Positions 41,709-50,235 are shown, numbered from the stretch's first letter. The stretch: 64,000 nucleotides of DNA from Yinghuangia elevatio (GCF_040649515.1 NZ_JBEZFP010000021.1:23453-87452); one strand, 5' to 3'. Notes: generated by a model not told the origin, from the letters alone. Numbers and translations are program-made.

Positions 41709-42766
41709 CTACCGTGCCCCTCGGTGGTCGGTGCCGCCCGCGGCGCCGGCTCCGGGCCCGCGTCGTCGCGGTCGTCGGGCTGCCGTCTGCGGGCGGCAAG
41801 GGTGTTGATGACGGAGGCGGCGGTGCGGGCGTCCCGGACCGTGACGACGAAGGTGCTGCCGGTCGCCAGCTTGAGCGAGAGCGCTTCGCCCGAACGGAGG
41901 ATGACCCCCGACGCCCCGGGCCGCATGCGGTAGCCCCACCCGCCGAAGTCGCGCAGGGCGCGTACGTCGCGGGTACCCGCCTCGCTTATCCGTGCCAGGG
42001 GCACCTGGGTGCGGGGCCGGGGGAGCGGGCCGTACGCGACGGTCAGGCCGGAGGTGTTGGCGGTGACGCGGACGGCCGCGAACGCGCCGGTGAGCAGGGC
42101 CGCGCTCAGGAACACCAGGCTCGGCCACCAGTCCCCGAGGATGCCGACGACCACGCCGACGACCGGCATGGCGACCGAGATGACCGCCAGGACGGGGGAC
42201 ACCGCGCGCCGCGTCCACACCAGGACTTCGCTGTCCCGGGCCTCAAGATGACCGGCCTTCGCATGCGGAGCGGTCGCGGCCTCGACAACCTCGTTCGCCG
42301 GGGGACCGGCCAGCAGCCACCCCAGGCCGGCCGCGACGACGAGCACACCGAGCCCGGCGGCGAGGTACCCCATGCCGAAGCGGACCGTGCTGCTGTCGTC
42401 GGCGTCCAGGTGCGCGTGCAGCAACATGATCGGGATGAAGGTCAGGATGCCGCTGAGGCCGACGCCGGTTGCGGTCGTACCGCGCTGGCCGCCCGGGTTC
42501 GCGCGGGACACCCAGGCGATGACGGGGAAGAACGAGCCGAGGCCGAGGAGCAGGGCGGCAAACACGGGCAGGAAGGCGCCGCGCGACGTGAAGCCGTCAG
42601 GCCGTCCGTTTGCGGTCATGTGGGTGGCGAGCGGGTCGGGCAGCCGTGCGTGCCAGGCGGCGAAGGCCACCGCGACAAGAGTGAAGCCGACGACGGGGGC
42701 GCCGCCGGCGACGAGTGTGCGGCGGATGGTGACGGATCGGAGCGAGCGGGTGCGAGCAGGTGCCAT
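41693..42766 (-). CDS. DUF1648 membrane protein in a GntR operon
   Basis: A 357-residue membrane protein with about seven helices. The DUF1648 block near the N-terminus reads HARLPDPLATHMTANGRPDGFTSRGAFLPVFAALLLG (the PxxxxxHxxxxGxPDG pattern). Helices follow at about 85-205, then a soluble C-terminal domain (NTSGLTVAYGPLPRPRTQVPLARISEAGTRDVRAL). DUF1648 proteins are found next to GntR/ArsR-type regulators and sense or respond to envelope stress (SdpI-like immunity is one known case). CAGGAG precedes the ATG. First gene of the operon controlled by the palindrome just upstream. Confidence 0.82.
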   Translation of the reverse strand: MAPARTRSLRSVTIRRTLVAGGAPVVGFTLVAVAFAAWHARLPDPLATHMTANGRPDGFTSRGAFLPVFAALLLGLGSFFPVIAWVSRANPGGQRGTTATGVGLSGILTFIPIMLLHAHLDADDSSTVRFGMGYLAAGLGVLVVAAGLGWLLAGPPANEVVEAATAPHAKAGHLEARDSEVLVWTRRAVSPVLAVISVAMPVVGVVVGILGDWWPSLVFLSAALLTGAFAAVRVTANTSGLTVAYGPLPRPRTQVPLARISEAGTRDVRALRDFGGWGYRMRPGASGVILRSGEALSLKLATGSTFVVTVRDARTAASVINTLAARRRQPDDRDDAGPEPAPRAAPTTEGHGRCWSA

Positions 42767-42778
42767 AGGTACTCCTGG

Positions 42779-42801
42779 TTGTTATAGTGCAACTATAACA
42801 A
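42779..42801. promoter_or_regulatory. GntR (YtrA-type) operator
   Basis: TTGTTATAG (42779-42787) and CTATAACAA (42793-42801) are perfect 9-bp arms around a 5-bp centre, 13 bp upstream of the DUF1648 ATG. The AT-rich palindrome stands out from the GC-rich surroundings and would also cover the promoter. GntR proteins of the YtrA group bind such symmetrical sites in front of their own operons. Confidence 0.8.
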
Positions 42802-42917
42802 TGCGGAGAACAGGCACGGGAGGATGCCTGATGGCCCGCGAGCGGGTTGCTCGCGGGCCAAGAAGCACAGCACAAGGTGTGTTCGACCGGGTGCCGGCCG
42901 GGGCGGGGGAGGGCCGC

Positions 42918-43478
42918 TCAGGCGTCCTTGACCGCCGAGACCTCGACCTCGAGGGTGACCTTGTCGCTGACGAGTACGCCGCCCGTCTCCAGGGTGGCGT
43001 TCCACGTCATGCCGTAGTCCTTGCGCTTGATGACGACGGAGCCCTCGAAGCCGACACGGAGGTTGCCGTACGGGTCGCGCGCGGCGCCGTTGTACTCCAG
43101 GTCGATGCTCAGCGGATGCGTGACGCCCTTGATGGTGAGGTCGCCGGTCAGGCGGTAGGTGTCGTCGTCGACCTGTTCGACGGCCGTCGAGTGGAACGTG
43201 ATGTTCGGGAAGTTCGGCGCGTCCAGGAAGTCGTTCGTACGCAGGTGCCCGTCGCGCTGGTCGTTGCGCGTGTCGATGCTCGCGGCCGCGATGGAGACCG
43301 AGACCTGCGACTTGGCGGGGTCGTCGCCGTCGAGGGTCGCCTTGCCCTCGAACTCGTTGAAGGCGCCGCGGACTTTGGTGACCATCGCGTGCCGGGCGGA
43401 GAACCCGATCCGGGAGTGCACCGGGTCGATCGTGTACGAGCCGGTCAGATCGGTCAGGGAGATGGGGTTGTCGCTCAT
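42918..43478 (-). CDS. YceI-family lipid-binding protein
   Basis: A 186-residue lipocalin-like beta barrel of the YceI family, which binds polyprenoid lipids. Landmarks: GSYTIDPVHSRIGFSARHAMVTKVRGAFNEFEG, ASIDTRNDQRDGHLRTNDFLDAPNFPNITFHST (family core), and TGDLTIKGVTHPLSIDLEYNG. No signal peptide is present, so unlike E. coli YceI it is cytosolic, as in many actinobacterial paralogues. The ATG at 43478 opens the domain. It follows the DUF1648 operon's upstream region on the same strand but has no obvious link. Confidence 0.9.
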   Translation of the reverse strand: MSDNPISLTDLTGSYTIDPVHSRIGFSARHAMVTKVRGAFNEFEGKATLDGDDPAKSQVSVSIAAASIDTRNDQRDGHLRTNDFLDAPNFPNITFHSTAVEQVDDDTYRLTGDLTIKGVTHPLSIDLEYNGAARDPYGNLRVGFEGSVVIKRKDYGMTWNATLETGGVLVSDKVTLEVEVSAVKDA

Positions 43479-43637
43479 GCAGCCGAGCCTGCGCCGGTCG
43501 GCCGGGGTCGGCAAGCGGAGCCTCGGCTGTTCGTGCGTCCCCCGTTCCGGTGAATCTTCCATAACTGGCCCCGGCCGACTGCTTTTCACCCCGACCCGAG
43601 CGCTCGTCAACAGGACGGGCGCCGGTCGCGACTCGCC

Positions 43638-44489
43638 TTACTCCCAGGCCGTGAGCTCCGGGCGCTTGGGTGGCCGGCCGTCGCCGGAGGAGCGGCCGGT
43701 GACGCGGCGGTAGAGCCACGGGCCGAGGTGGATTCTGGCCCAACTGGCGTCCGCCTTGCGGCGGGTGAGCCAAGGGTCCGGGGCGGCGGGGGCGAGGGGT
43801 ACGCGCCAGTCGGGGTCGTGTGGGAGGCCGAGTGCCTCGCAGACCGCTTCGGCGACGCGGCGGTGGCCTTCGGTGGAGAGGTGGAGGCGGTCGATGCCCC
43901 ACATGCGCGGGTCGTCGAAGACCCGGGCGGTGAAGAGGTCGACGACAGTCGCGTCGTGGCGCTTGCCGAGATCGTCGACGAAGGAGATGAGCTGCTCGAT
44001 GCGCGGCATGAGGCGGGCGCTGGACCTGAGCCGCCGCGTCGGGTCGGTGCTGCGGAAGAGCACCAGGTGTCCGGTCGACGCGGCGAGGGTCGCGGCGGCC
44101 TCCTCGAGGACGGCGCAGACGGCCGCCAGGTCGCAGCGGGGGCGGAGGACGTCGTTGAGTCCGCCGGCCAGGGTGGTCAGGTCGGCGCCGAGGGCCGCGG
44201 CGATCGGGACCTGGTCGTGCGCGATCTGGCGGATGAGCTTGCCGCGGACTGCGAGGTTGGCGTACCGGAGGCCGGGTTCGGCGGTGGCGAGCCGGTCGGC
44301 GAGCAGGTCGGCCCAACCGCGGTAGGTGTCGGGCGGGTGGGCGCCGTTCGCCGGGTACGGGTCGGACATGCCCTCGGTGAAGGAGTCGCCGACGGCGACG
44401 AAGGTGGCGACCCGGCCGAGGGGACGGAGGGGGCCGGGAGCGTGGGAGGCGTGGGCGTCGGCGGGGCCGGCCGGGGTGGGGTTGTTCAT
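43638..44489 (-). CDS. SGNH/GDSL hydrolase
   Basis: A 283-residue esterase/lipase fold. Block I is FVAVGDSFTEGMSDP with catalytic Ser; block III is LAGGLNDVLRP (Gly and Asn of the oxyanion hole); block V is MWGIDRLHLSTEGH with catalytic Asp and His. A helical tail ends DGRPPKRPELTAWE. No signal peptide, so it is probably cytosolic. The same layout (SGNH with a 60-residue positively charged tail) is common in Streptomyces; substrate unknown. A GNAT gene lies upstream on the same strand (67 bp). Confidence 0.88.
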   Translation of the reverse strand: MNNPTPAGPADAHASHAPGPLRPLGRVATFVAVGDSFTEGMSDPYPANGAHPPDTYRGWADLLADRLATAEPGLRYANLAVRGKLIRQIAHDQVPIAAALGADLTTLAGGLNDVLRPRCDLAAVCAVLEEAAATLAASTGHLVLFRSTDPTRRLRSSARLMPRIEQLISFVDDLGKRHDATVVDLFTARVFDDPRMWGIDRLHLSTEGHRRVAEAVCEALGLPHDPDWRVPLAPAAPDPWLTRRKADASWARIHLGPWLYRRVTGRSSGDGRPPKRPELTAWE

Positions 44490-44556
44490 GGCGGGACGAT
44501 TTTATGCCCGCGCGGGGAGGGGGCTGTGCGGTGGTGGGCGTCCGGCCGCGGGTTGG

Positions 44557-45003
44557 TCAGAGGCGGAGTTTGAAGCCGTCGTGGCTGCGGGTGAAGCCGA
44601 GGTTCTCGTAGAAGCGGTGCGCGTCTGTGCGGGCTTTGTTGCTGGTGAGTTGGACCAGGGTGCATCCGCGTTGGCGGGCCCGTTCGACGGCGTGGGCGAC
44701 GAGGCGGCGGCCGTGGCCGGAGCTGCGGTGGTCGGGGTGGACGCGTACGGCTTCCAGGAGGGCGCGGTCGGCGGCGTTGTTGCCGAGGCCGGGGATGTAG
44801 GTGGCCTGGAGGAAGCCGAGGACGGTGCCGTCGCCTGCGTCGAGGACGAGGAGTTCGTTGCGGGGGTCGTCGTCGATGGCGGCGAAGGCGCGCTCGTGGG
44901 CGTCGGTGACGAGGACGTGTGCGTCCGGGTCGGCGGGCGGGGCGTCGCCGAGGAGCGCGAGCAGTTGGGCGAGGTCGGGGCGGGCGGCTGGGCGGAAGTG
45001 CAT
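44557..45003 (-). CDS. GNAT-family N-acetyltransferase
   Basis: A 148-residue single-domain acetyltransferase. The acetyl-CoA binding motif is RSSGHGRRLVAHAVERARQRG after VRVHPDH, followed by LVQLTSNKARTDAHRFYENLGFTRSHDGFKLRL, the C-terminal strand-helix of this family. Similar proteins acetylate small amines or peptides. ATG 45003 opens the domain. It precedes the SGNH gene on the same strand and may be co-transcribed. Confidence 0.88.
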   Translation of the reverse strand: MHFRPAARPDLAQLLALLGDAPPADPDAHVLVTDAHERAFAAIDDDPRNELLVLDAGDGTVLGFLQATYIPGLGNNAADRALLEAVRVHPDHRSSGHGRRLVAHAVERARQRGCTLVQLTSNKARTDAHRFYENLGFTRSHDGFKLRL

Positions 45004-45122
45004 GGGTGAAGCATGCCGGGTGGCCGGGTGGCCGGGTGGCCGGGTGCGCGCGTGAGCGGTCATGTCCGCTGGCGGTTGCCTCGGCTGCGGTACGTGTCAG
45101 CGGCTCGCTGAGGGCGGACGGG

Positions 45123-45338
45123 TCAGGCGGGAGTGGGGTGGTGTGCGGCGAGCCAGGTGTTCTCGTCTTCGAGGTCGTTGCGGATCCAGTCGCGGACCTC
45201 GTCGGTCTCGGGTTCGTTGTGGACGCGGGCGGCGTGGTCCATGGCGGCCCGGAGGACTTCGTCCTCTTCGCCGATGATCACGAGGCTGCAGCCGACTTCG
45301 TTGGGGGCCTTGGTGCAGTCGGCGACCTTGCGTGGCAT
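45123..45338 (-). CDS. DUF1059 small protein
   Basis: A 71-residue cytosolic protein matching DUF1059: MPRKVADCTKAPNEVGCSLVIIGEEDEVLRAAMDHAARVHNEPETDEVRDWIRNDLED. The conserved D-C pair near the start, the second Cys and the DHAxxxH segment are all present. Function is unknown; members are small and often next to stress genes. AGAGGAGCC precedes the ATG. Confidence 0.85.
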   Translation of the reverse strand: MPRKVADCTKAPNEVGCSLVIIGEEDEVLRAAMDHAARVHNEPETDEVRDWIRNDLEDENTWLAAHHPTPA

Positions 45339-45478
45339 GGCCGGCTCCTCTCGGCGGGGCCGCCACCGGGCGCGGCGGCCCTTCTGTCCACTGTGGCACC
45401 GGGGTGGTCGGGCGTCGTGGTGTCTTCGGTTTGTTGTGTCCGGGGCGTGGTGGGGTTCGGGGATTCCTTGCCAGTGTC

Positions 45479-45652
45479 GTGAGTGGGGACGCGTCAGCGG
45501 GGGTTGCTGGTAAGGGTGGGGCACCGCCGTTTGCGGCGGTGGACGTGGGTCCCGGTGCGGGCGCTCTGCGGGAACCGGCCGCGGTGTATTCGTTCCCGAC
45601 ATCGGCGGACTTCGCGGCGGCGCTGACCGGCGTGATCACGGCCGCCCGGTGA
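45479..45652 (+). CDS. Possible small protein, unassigned
   Basis: A 57-codon frame from a GTG ending AAVYSFPTSADFAAALTGVITAAR shows high G/C third positions and a sensible terminal helix, a little like small DUF397-type proteins, but the first half is unremarkable and no Shine-Dalgarno is visible. It could be a relic or chance frame. The rest of the 45339-45682 gap holds nothing recognised. Confidence 0.25.
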   Translation: MSGDASAGVAGKGGAPPFAAVDVGPGAGALREPAAVYSFPTSADFAAALTGVITAAR

Positions 45653-45682
45653 GTGCGGTCCCGCGAGCGAGGAGCGTGGGTG

Positions 45683-46354
45683 TCAGCGGGTGGCGGTGAG
45701 GTGGGCGTACACGACGGTGTTGGCGGAGTAGCCGGTGTGCTCGTCGTAGGTGCCGCCGCAGGTGATGACGCGGAGTTCGGGGCGTCCGGTGGGGCCGTAG
45801 ACGCGGGTGCTGGGGAAGTTGTCGCGGGGGTGGGTGCGTACGGCGTAGATGGTGAAGACGGCGGTGTGGCCGTCGCGGCGGTGGATTTCGATCTTGCGTC
45901 CGGTGCCGAGTTTGCCGAGGTCGTAGAACACGGCGGGGCCGCGTTTGTTGTCGACGTGTCCGGCGATGACGGCGGTGCCGGTTTCGCCGGGGGTGACGGC
46001 GTCGGTGTTCCAGCCGGCGACGTCGGCGCGGTCGGCGGGGGGTACGTCGAGTTCGCCGGTGGGTGAGACGTCGAGGCCGATGAGGCGGGCGTTGACGGCG
46101 ATGGCGGGGATGCGGATCCAGGTGGGGGTGGATCGGGTGAGGGGTGCGCTTCCGCCGGTGGGTGTGGTGCCGCTGTTGTCGGCGGTGGGTGGGCCGGGGG
46201 TGCCGGTGATGCCGTTGTGGATGAGGAGGGCCGCGACGCCGAGGGTGGCGGCGAGGGCGGTGACGCGCAGGCGTGTGCCACCCCCGGCCGCGGCGCTGGC
46301 CGCGCGGCCGGGGGTGGTGTCCGGGGTGGTGTCGGCGGGGGTGCCGTGGGGCAT
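45683..46354 (-). CDS. Class F sortase
   Basis: A 223-residue membrane-anchored transpeptidase that cleaves a sorting signal and attaches proteins to the wall. It has one N-terminal helix (about 28-48, TALAATLGVAALLIHNGITG) and a sortase barrel. IRIPAIAVNARLIGLDVSPTGELDVPP is the first strand; the catalytic His lies in TAVIAGHVDNKRGPAVF, and the catalytic Cys in VITCGGTYDEHTGYSANTVVYA. This TCGG context is that of class F enzymes, the actinobacterial group. The gene directly upstream encodes a secreted protein with a C-terminal membrane anchor, so they are likely enzyme and substrate. Confidence 0.9.
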   Translation of the reverse strand: MPHGTPADTTPDTTPGRAASAAAGGGTRLRVTALAATLGVAALLIHNGITGTPGPPTADNSGTTPTGGSAPLTRSTPTWIRIPAIAVNARLIGLDVSPTGELDVPPADRADVAGWNTDAVTPGETGTAVIAGHVDNKRGPAVFYDLGKLGTGRKIEIHRRDGHTAVFTIYAVRTHPRDNFPSTRVYGPTGRPELRVITCGGTYDEHTGYSANTVVYAHLTATR

Positions 46355-46391
46355 CGCGGTGCGCCGTTCCGGGGGTGGGCCTGGGTGGTGG

Positions 46392-46979
46392 TCAGGCGCG
46401 GTTGGCGGCGCGGCGGCGGAGCATGAGGGTGGCGGTGCCGAGGGCGGCCGCGGCGAGGGTGGTGCCGATGGCGATCTGGGTGGAGTCAGGGCCGCCTGCG
46501 GCTCCGCCGAAGCCGGTGCGTACGGGGCCGGTGACGGTTGCGGGGTGGGTGGTGGCCGTCGTGGTGGTGGTCGTGGTGACGACGACGGTCGTGGTGGTGG
46601 TGACGGCCTTGCCCGCGGATTTTTCGGTGGACTTCTCGGACTTCTCGGCGGACTTGCCCGAGGGTGCCGCGGAGGAGCAGTTCGCGGTGACGGTGTACTG
46701 GCCGGCGGGGACGGCGGCGTGGACCTGGAGAGTGCCGGTGAAGACGCCCTTGGTGGCGCTGCCGAAGTGGATCGTCCCGGCTTGCGAGGTGCCGTCGGCG
46801 GTGGCGGCCTCGGTGGGGCAGGTGAGGACGAGTTGCACGGTCTGGCCGGGTTGGACGTTGCCGGGGGTGGCGTGTACGTAGGGGACGGTGCGTCCGTCGT
46901 TGGCGACGGCCGCGGGCGCCGCGGAGGCCAGGAGTGCGGCGGCCATGGCGGTGCCTGCGGCGAATCGGGTTGCGTACAC
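46392..46979 (-). CDS. Secreted, C-terminally membrane-anchored protein, likely sortase partner
   Basis: A 195-residue exported protein. A signal peptide (MYATRFAAGTAMAAALLASAAPAAVA) is followed by an Ig-like domain with two Cys (VLTCPTEA and TANCSSA), a KSAEKSEKSTEKSAGK charged linker, a Thr-rich stalk (TTTTTVVVTTTTTTTATTH) and a C-terminal helix (IAIGTTLAAAALGTATLML) ending RRRAANRA. This is the layout of a sortase substrate but no LPxTG is present; the segment before the helix is VRTGFGGAAGG. The sortase gene begins 37 bp downstream on the same strand. Confidence 0.8.
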   Translation of the reverse strand: MYATRFAAGTAMAAALLASAAPAAVANDGRTVPYVHATPGNVQPGQTVQLVLTCPTEAATADGTSQAGTIHFGSATKGVFTGTLQVHAAVPAGQYTVTANCSSAAPSGKSAEKSEKSTEKSAGKAVTTTTTVVVTTTTTTTATTHPATVTGPVRTGFGGAAGGPDSTQIAIGTTLAAAALGTATLMLRRRAANRA

Positions 46980-47348
46980 GGGGGACCTCCGGGGCGTGTT
47001 GCCGTGCGTGTCGTGTCGGATGGGCGACCGGTGGGACGTCGGTCGCGTCGGTGAGCCCAGACAAGCGCGGAGGGCGCGGCGGCGCAGCGCGGCGGGTTAG
47101 CCGGGACGGCCTAGACGTGGGTTCGGGTCGCGGGATGTTTGTGCTGGTCAGATGGGGTTTTCGGGGCGTGGTTGCGGGGGTGTGGGGCGAAGGCGGGCGG
47201 TTGCGTCGAACGGGGGACGGCGGCGGGGCCGGCTGGGCGGTGCCGCGCTCTGTGGATGTCGGTCGGGCCGCGGATCGCTGATGATCTTGTGAGGCGGTTG
47301 CGTCTGTGTGGCCGTCGGTCTGGTGCGTGACGAGGGGATGGGTGCGCT
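46980..47348. other. Intergenic region between divergent sortase and sigma-factor units
   Basis: About 370 bp holding the promoters of two opposite units. Frames are open in both directions from high GC but no gene-like start or family sequence was found, and no clear -35/-10 pair or hairpin. Confidence 0.4.
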
Positions 47349-48242
47349 GTGGTGGGACCGATGGACGTGCTGGCGGAGCGGTTCGAGGAGAACCGGGGGC
47401 ATCTGCGGGCGGTGGCGTACCGGATGTTGGGGTCGGTGAGCGAGGCCGAGGACGCGGTGCAGGAGTCGTGGATCCGGTTGAGCCGCAGCGATGTGTCGGG
47501 GGTGGAGAACCTCGGGGGCTGGCTGACGACGGTGGTCGGGCGGGTGTGCCTGGACATGCTGCGGTCGCGCAAGTCGCGTCGTGAGGATGCGCTCGAGGTG
47601 TACGTGCCGGATCCGGTGGTGGACCGGGACGACTCGGTGGATCCGGAGCACGCGGCGATGCTGACGGATTCGGTGGGGCTGGCGCTGATGGTGGTGCTGG
47701 AGGCGCTGCCGCCGGTGGAGCGGGTGGCGTTTGTGCTGCACGACATGTTCCAGGTGCCGTTCGAGGAGATCGCGCCGATCGTGGATCGCACTCCTGCGTC
47801 GGCACGGCAGTTGGCGAGCCGGGCGCGGCGGAAGGTGCAGGGGCGTACGCCGCGGGAGGAGGTCGACCGGGGGCGCCAGCGTGAGGTCGTGGGGGCGTTC
47901 TTGAAGGCGGCGCGCGCGGGGGACTTCGAGGCGCTGTTGGCGGTGCTGGATCCGGATGTGGTCTTGCGGGCGGACACAGGTGCGGCGGCGGTGGGCGGCG
48001 TGTCGCGGTTGGTGTCGGGGGCGCGGGCGGTGGCGCAGCAGGCACTGACGTTCACGCAGTTCGCGCCGTATTCGCGGCTGGCGCTGGTGAACGGTGCGTA
48101 CGGGCTGGTGACGGCGCCTGAGGGGACGGCGTTCTCGGTGATGTCGTTCGAGGTGGCGGACGGGCGGGTGGTGGAGATCAACCTCCTGGCGGATCCGGAC
48201 CGGCTGGCGGAGCTGGCAATCCCGGCACTGCCGGAGGCGTGA
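47349..48242 (+). CDS. ECF41-type (SigJ-like) sigma factor
   Basis: A 297-residue alternative sigma factor. Region 2 is visible as FEENRGHLRAVAYRMLGSVSEAEDAVQESWIRLSRSD and NLGGWLTTVVGRVCLDMLRSRKSRRE; region 4 as LPPVERVAFVLHDMFQVPFEEIAPIVDRTPASARQLASRARRKVQ. A SnoaL-like C-terminal domain (about 180-295, FLKAARAGDFEALLAVLDPDVVLRAD, NGAYGLV) identifies the ECF41 group, where this extension modulates activity in place of a separate anti-sigma factor. The GTG at 47349 lies 12 nt after GAGGGG. A kinase-like gene follows after 4 bp, in the same operon. Confidence 0.9.
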   Translation: MVGPMDVLAERFEENRGHLRAVAYRMLGSVSEAEDAVQESWIRLSRSDVSGVENLGGWLTTVVGRVCLDMLRSRKSRREDALEVYVPDPVVDRDDSVDPEHAAMLTDSVGLALMVVLEALPPVERVAFVLHDMFQVPFEEIAPIVDRTPASARQLASRARRKVQGRTPREEVDRGRQREVVGAFLKAARAGDFEALLAVLDPDVVLRADTGAAAVGGVSRLVSGARAVAQQALTFTQFAPYSRLALVNGAYGLVTAPEGTAFSVMSFEVADGRVVEINLLADPDRLAELAIPALPEA

Positions 48243-48246
48243 CGCG

Positions 48247-48870
48247 GTGCCGGGGTTGCCGCGGGACGTGTATTGGCTCGGCGGCGGGAGCGGCGGCGGC
48301 AAATCGACGGTCGCCCGGCGGCTGGCGGAGCGGTTCGGTCTGCGGGTGTATGCGACCGACGATGTGATGGGTGATCACGCGGCGCGGAGTTCGCGGGCGG
48401 ATGCCCCGTATTTGGCGGCGTTCGCGGCGATGAGCATGGACGAACGGTGGGTGGAGCGTTCGCCGGAAGTGATGCTCGAGACGTTCCACTGGTTTCGCGG
48501 TGAGGCGTTCGGGTTGATCGTCGAGGACTTGCGTGCCTTGCCTGCGGATTCGCGGGTGGTGGTGGAGGGGTTCCGGTTGCTGCCGCGTCTGGTGGCGCCG
48601 TTGCTCGCGGACCCGTCGCGGGCGGTGTGGTTGCTGCCGACGCCGGCGTTTCGGGCTGCCGCGTTTGCGGGGCGGGGGTCGGCGGGGGACATCTCGAGTC
48701 GGACGGGGGACCCGGTGCGGGCGGAGCGCAATTTGCGGGAGCGGGACCGGTTGTTCACGGATCGGCTCGCGGAGGAGACGCGGCGTCTCGGCCTGCGCTC
48801 GGTGGTGGTCGATCCAGGGGTGGAGGAGGACACGTTGGTGGAGCGGGTGGCGCGGGGGTTTGGTTTGTGA
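48247..48870 (+). CDS. P-loop kinase/AAA-like ATPase
   Basis: A 207-residue nucleotide-binding protein. The Walker A loop is YWLGGGSGGGKSTVARRLAERFG (about 8-30), then a strand RVYATDDVMGDHA and a lid-like region FEGFRLLPRLVAPLLADPSRAVWLLPTPAFR, FAGRGSAGDISSRTGDPVRAERNLRERDRLFTDRLAEE. The pattern is that of small-molecule kinases; substrate unknown. It starts 4 bp after the ECF41 stop, so it is co-transcribed and likely belongs to the same response. Confidence 0.75.
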   Translation: MPGLPRDVYWLGGGSGGGKSTVARRLAERFGLRVYATDDVMGDHAARSSRADAPYLAAFAAMSMDERWVERSPEVMLETFHWFRGEAFGLIVEDLRALPADSRVVVEGFRLLPRLVAPLLADPSRAVWLLPTPAFRAAAFAGRGSAGDISSRTGDPVRAERNLRERDRLFTDRLAEETRRLGLRSVVVDPGVEEDTLVERVARGFGL

Positions 48871-48909
48871 TGTTTTGTGGCGCTTGGTGCGCGGTGGAGG
48901 TGGCCGGGG

Positions 48910-50235
48910 TCAGCCTGCCCAGCGGCCGGAGAGGTAGGTGGCGGCGAGCAGGGTCGACAGTGGGGCGGTGAGGGCGAGGTAGGCGGTTTTGGCGTACGGG
49001 CGGCGGTGTGCGGCGGCGGCGAGCATGATCCACAGGGGCCACCACAGGAGGGTGGCGCGGGGGATGGACATGTACCAGTAGGAGGTGCCGAGGGCCCACA
49101 GGCTGAGGGCGACGTAGGTGGCTTCGGCCCAGCGGCGGCGTACGAGGAGGAATGTCGCGAGGGTGACGCCGACGGCCATGGCGAGGAGTTCGGCCTGCCA
49201 TTCGACGGCGTAGCCGGTGGGGTAGGTGTTGTCGAAGGCGGCGTTCCACGTGGTCTGCCAGGCGTCCCAGGGGGCGTGGAAGCGGCGGTGCCAGCCGCGT
49301 TCCTCGGCGTGTTTCCAGGCCATCCAGTCGCCGGTGCGGGTGTGGAGGTACCAGGTGTAGAGGGCCGGGGGGAGCGCGGGGAGGGCGAGCCAGGGGAGGT
49401 GGCGCCAGGGTGAGGGCCGGGGTTCGGCGGGCCGTCGGGGGTGTGCGGTGGCTTTGCGGCGGCGGGCTTCGGTGGTGGCGGTTGTGGCGTAGTGGACGGC
49501 GAGTGCGGCGGTGAGGAACAGGCCGCTGACGCGTACGGAGCTTGCGAGGCAGGCGAGTAGTGCGGCGTGCGGCCAGTTGCCGCGGAGTGCGGCGAGCCAT
49601 GCGGGCAGGGCGAGGGCGAGGAAGAGGGCTTCGGTGTAGCCGGCGGCGAGGAAGACGGCGCACGGGGAGACGAGCAGGAACAGGACGGCCAGGCGGGCGG
49701 TGCGGTCGTCGCCGAAATGGTGGCGGGCGATGCGGGCGAGGGCGAGGACGGCGACGGCTCCGGCGGCCAGGGAGATGAGGAGTCCGGCGGCGGTCCAGTT
49801 CGGGACGGCGGTGTGGACGGCGCGCAGCAGGAGAGGGAAGCCGGGGAAGAACGCCTCGCGGTTGTCCCAGCCTTCGTCGCCGGGGCGGAGATCGGGTCCG
49901 GGGGTGTCGGGGAAGTAGCCGTCGCGGGCGATGTGCATGTAGTGCACCCAGTCCCATTGGGCCCAGGCGGAAAGGGTGGTTTCGGCGTGGCGGGCGTCGC
50001 CGTCGGCGGGGAAGATGTGGCGGGTGGCGTACGCGGTGGTCCACAGAGCGATGCGGGTGAGGAAGTAGAGCCACAGGACGTCGCGGTCGAGCCGGGGTAT
50101 GCGGGCGAGGAGTGCGGCGGCCGGTCCGGTTGGGGCGGTCCGTGGTTTCCGGCGGGCTTCCGGGCGGTCGCCCGATCGGTGCGGCGTGGTGGGCGCCGGT
50201 CGGGCGGGTGGGGTGCGCGGTGGGGTGAGGGTCAC
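48910..50235 (-). CDS. PIG-V-type (GT-C) mannosyltransferase-like membrane protein
   Basis: A 441-residue polytopic protein with about nine helices. The first lumenal loop carries WAQWDWVHYMHIARDGYFPDTPG with the acidic pair typical of GT-C enzymes, and NREAFFPGFPLLLRAVH, AAGYTEALFLALALPAWLAAL and AAEERGWHRRFHAPWDAWQTTWNAAF are PIG-V-family blocks. Such enzymes transfer mannose from polyprenyl-phosphate-mannose. The N-terminal 45 residues are polar and Arg/Pro-rich. GTG 50235 is used. It is convergent with the kinase gene and follows the SigE-type operon on its own strand. Confidence 0.82.
   Translation of the reverse strand: MTLTPPRTPPARPAPTTPHRSGDRPEARRKPRTAPTGPAAALLARIPRLDRDVLWLYFLTRIALWTTAYATRHIFPADGDARHAETTLSAWAQWDWVHYMHIARDGYFPDTPGPDLRPGDEGWDNREAFFPGFPLLLRAVHTAVPNWTAAGLLISLAAGAVAVLALARIARHHFGDDRTARLAVLFLLVSPCAVFLAAGYTEALFLALALPAWLAALRGNWPHAALLACLASSVRVSGLFLTAALAVHYATTATTEARRRKATAHPRRPAEPRPSPWRHLPWLALPALPPALYTWYLHTRTGDWMAWKHAEERGWHRRFHAPWDAWQTTWNAAFDNTYPTGYAVEWQAELLAMAVGVTLATFLLVRRRWAEATYVALSLWALGTSYWYMSIPRATLLWWPLWIMLAAAAHRRPYAKTAYLALTAPLSTLLAATYLSGRWAG

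Noticed and set aside
45339..45478. Plus-strand frame upstream of the possible small gene
   Set aside because: Antisense and composition-driven; no start signal or recognisable sequence.
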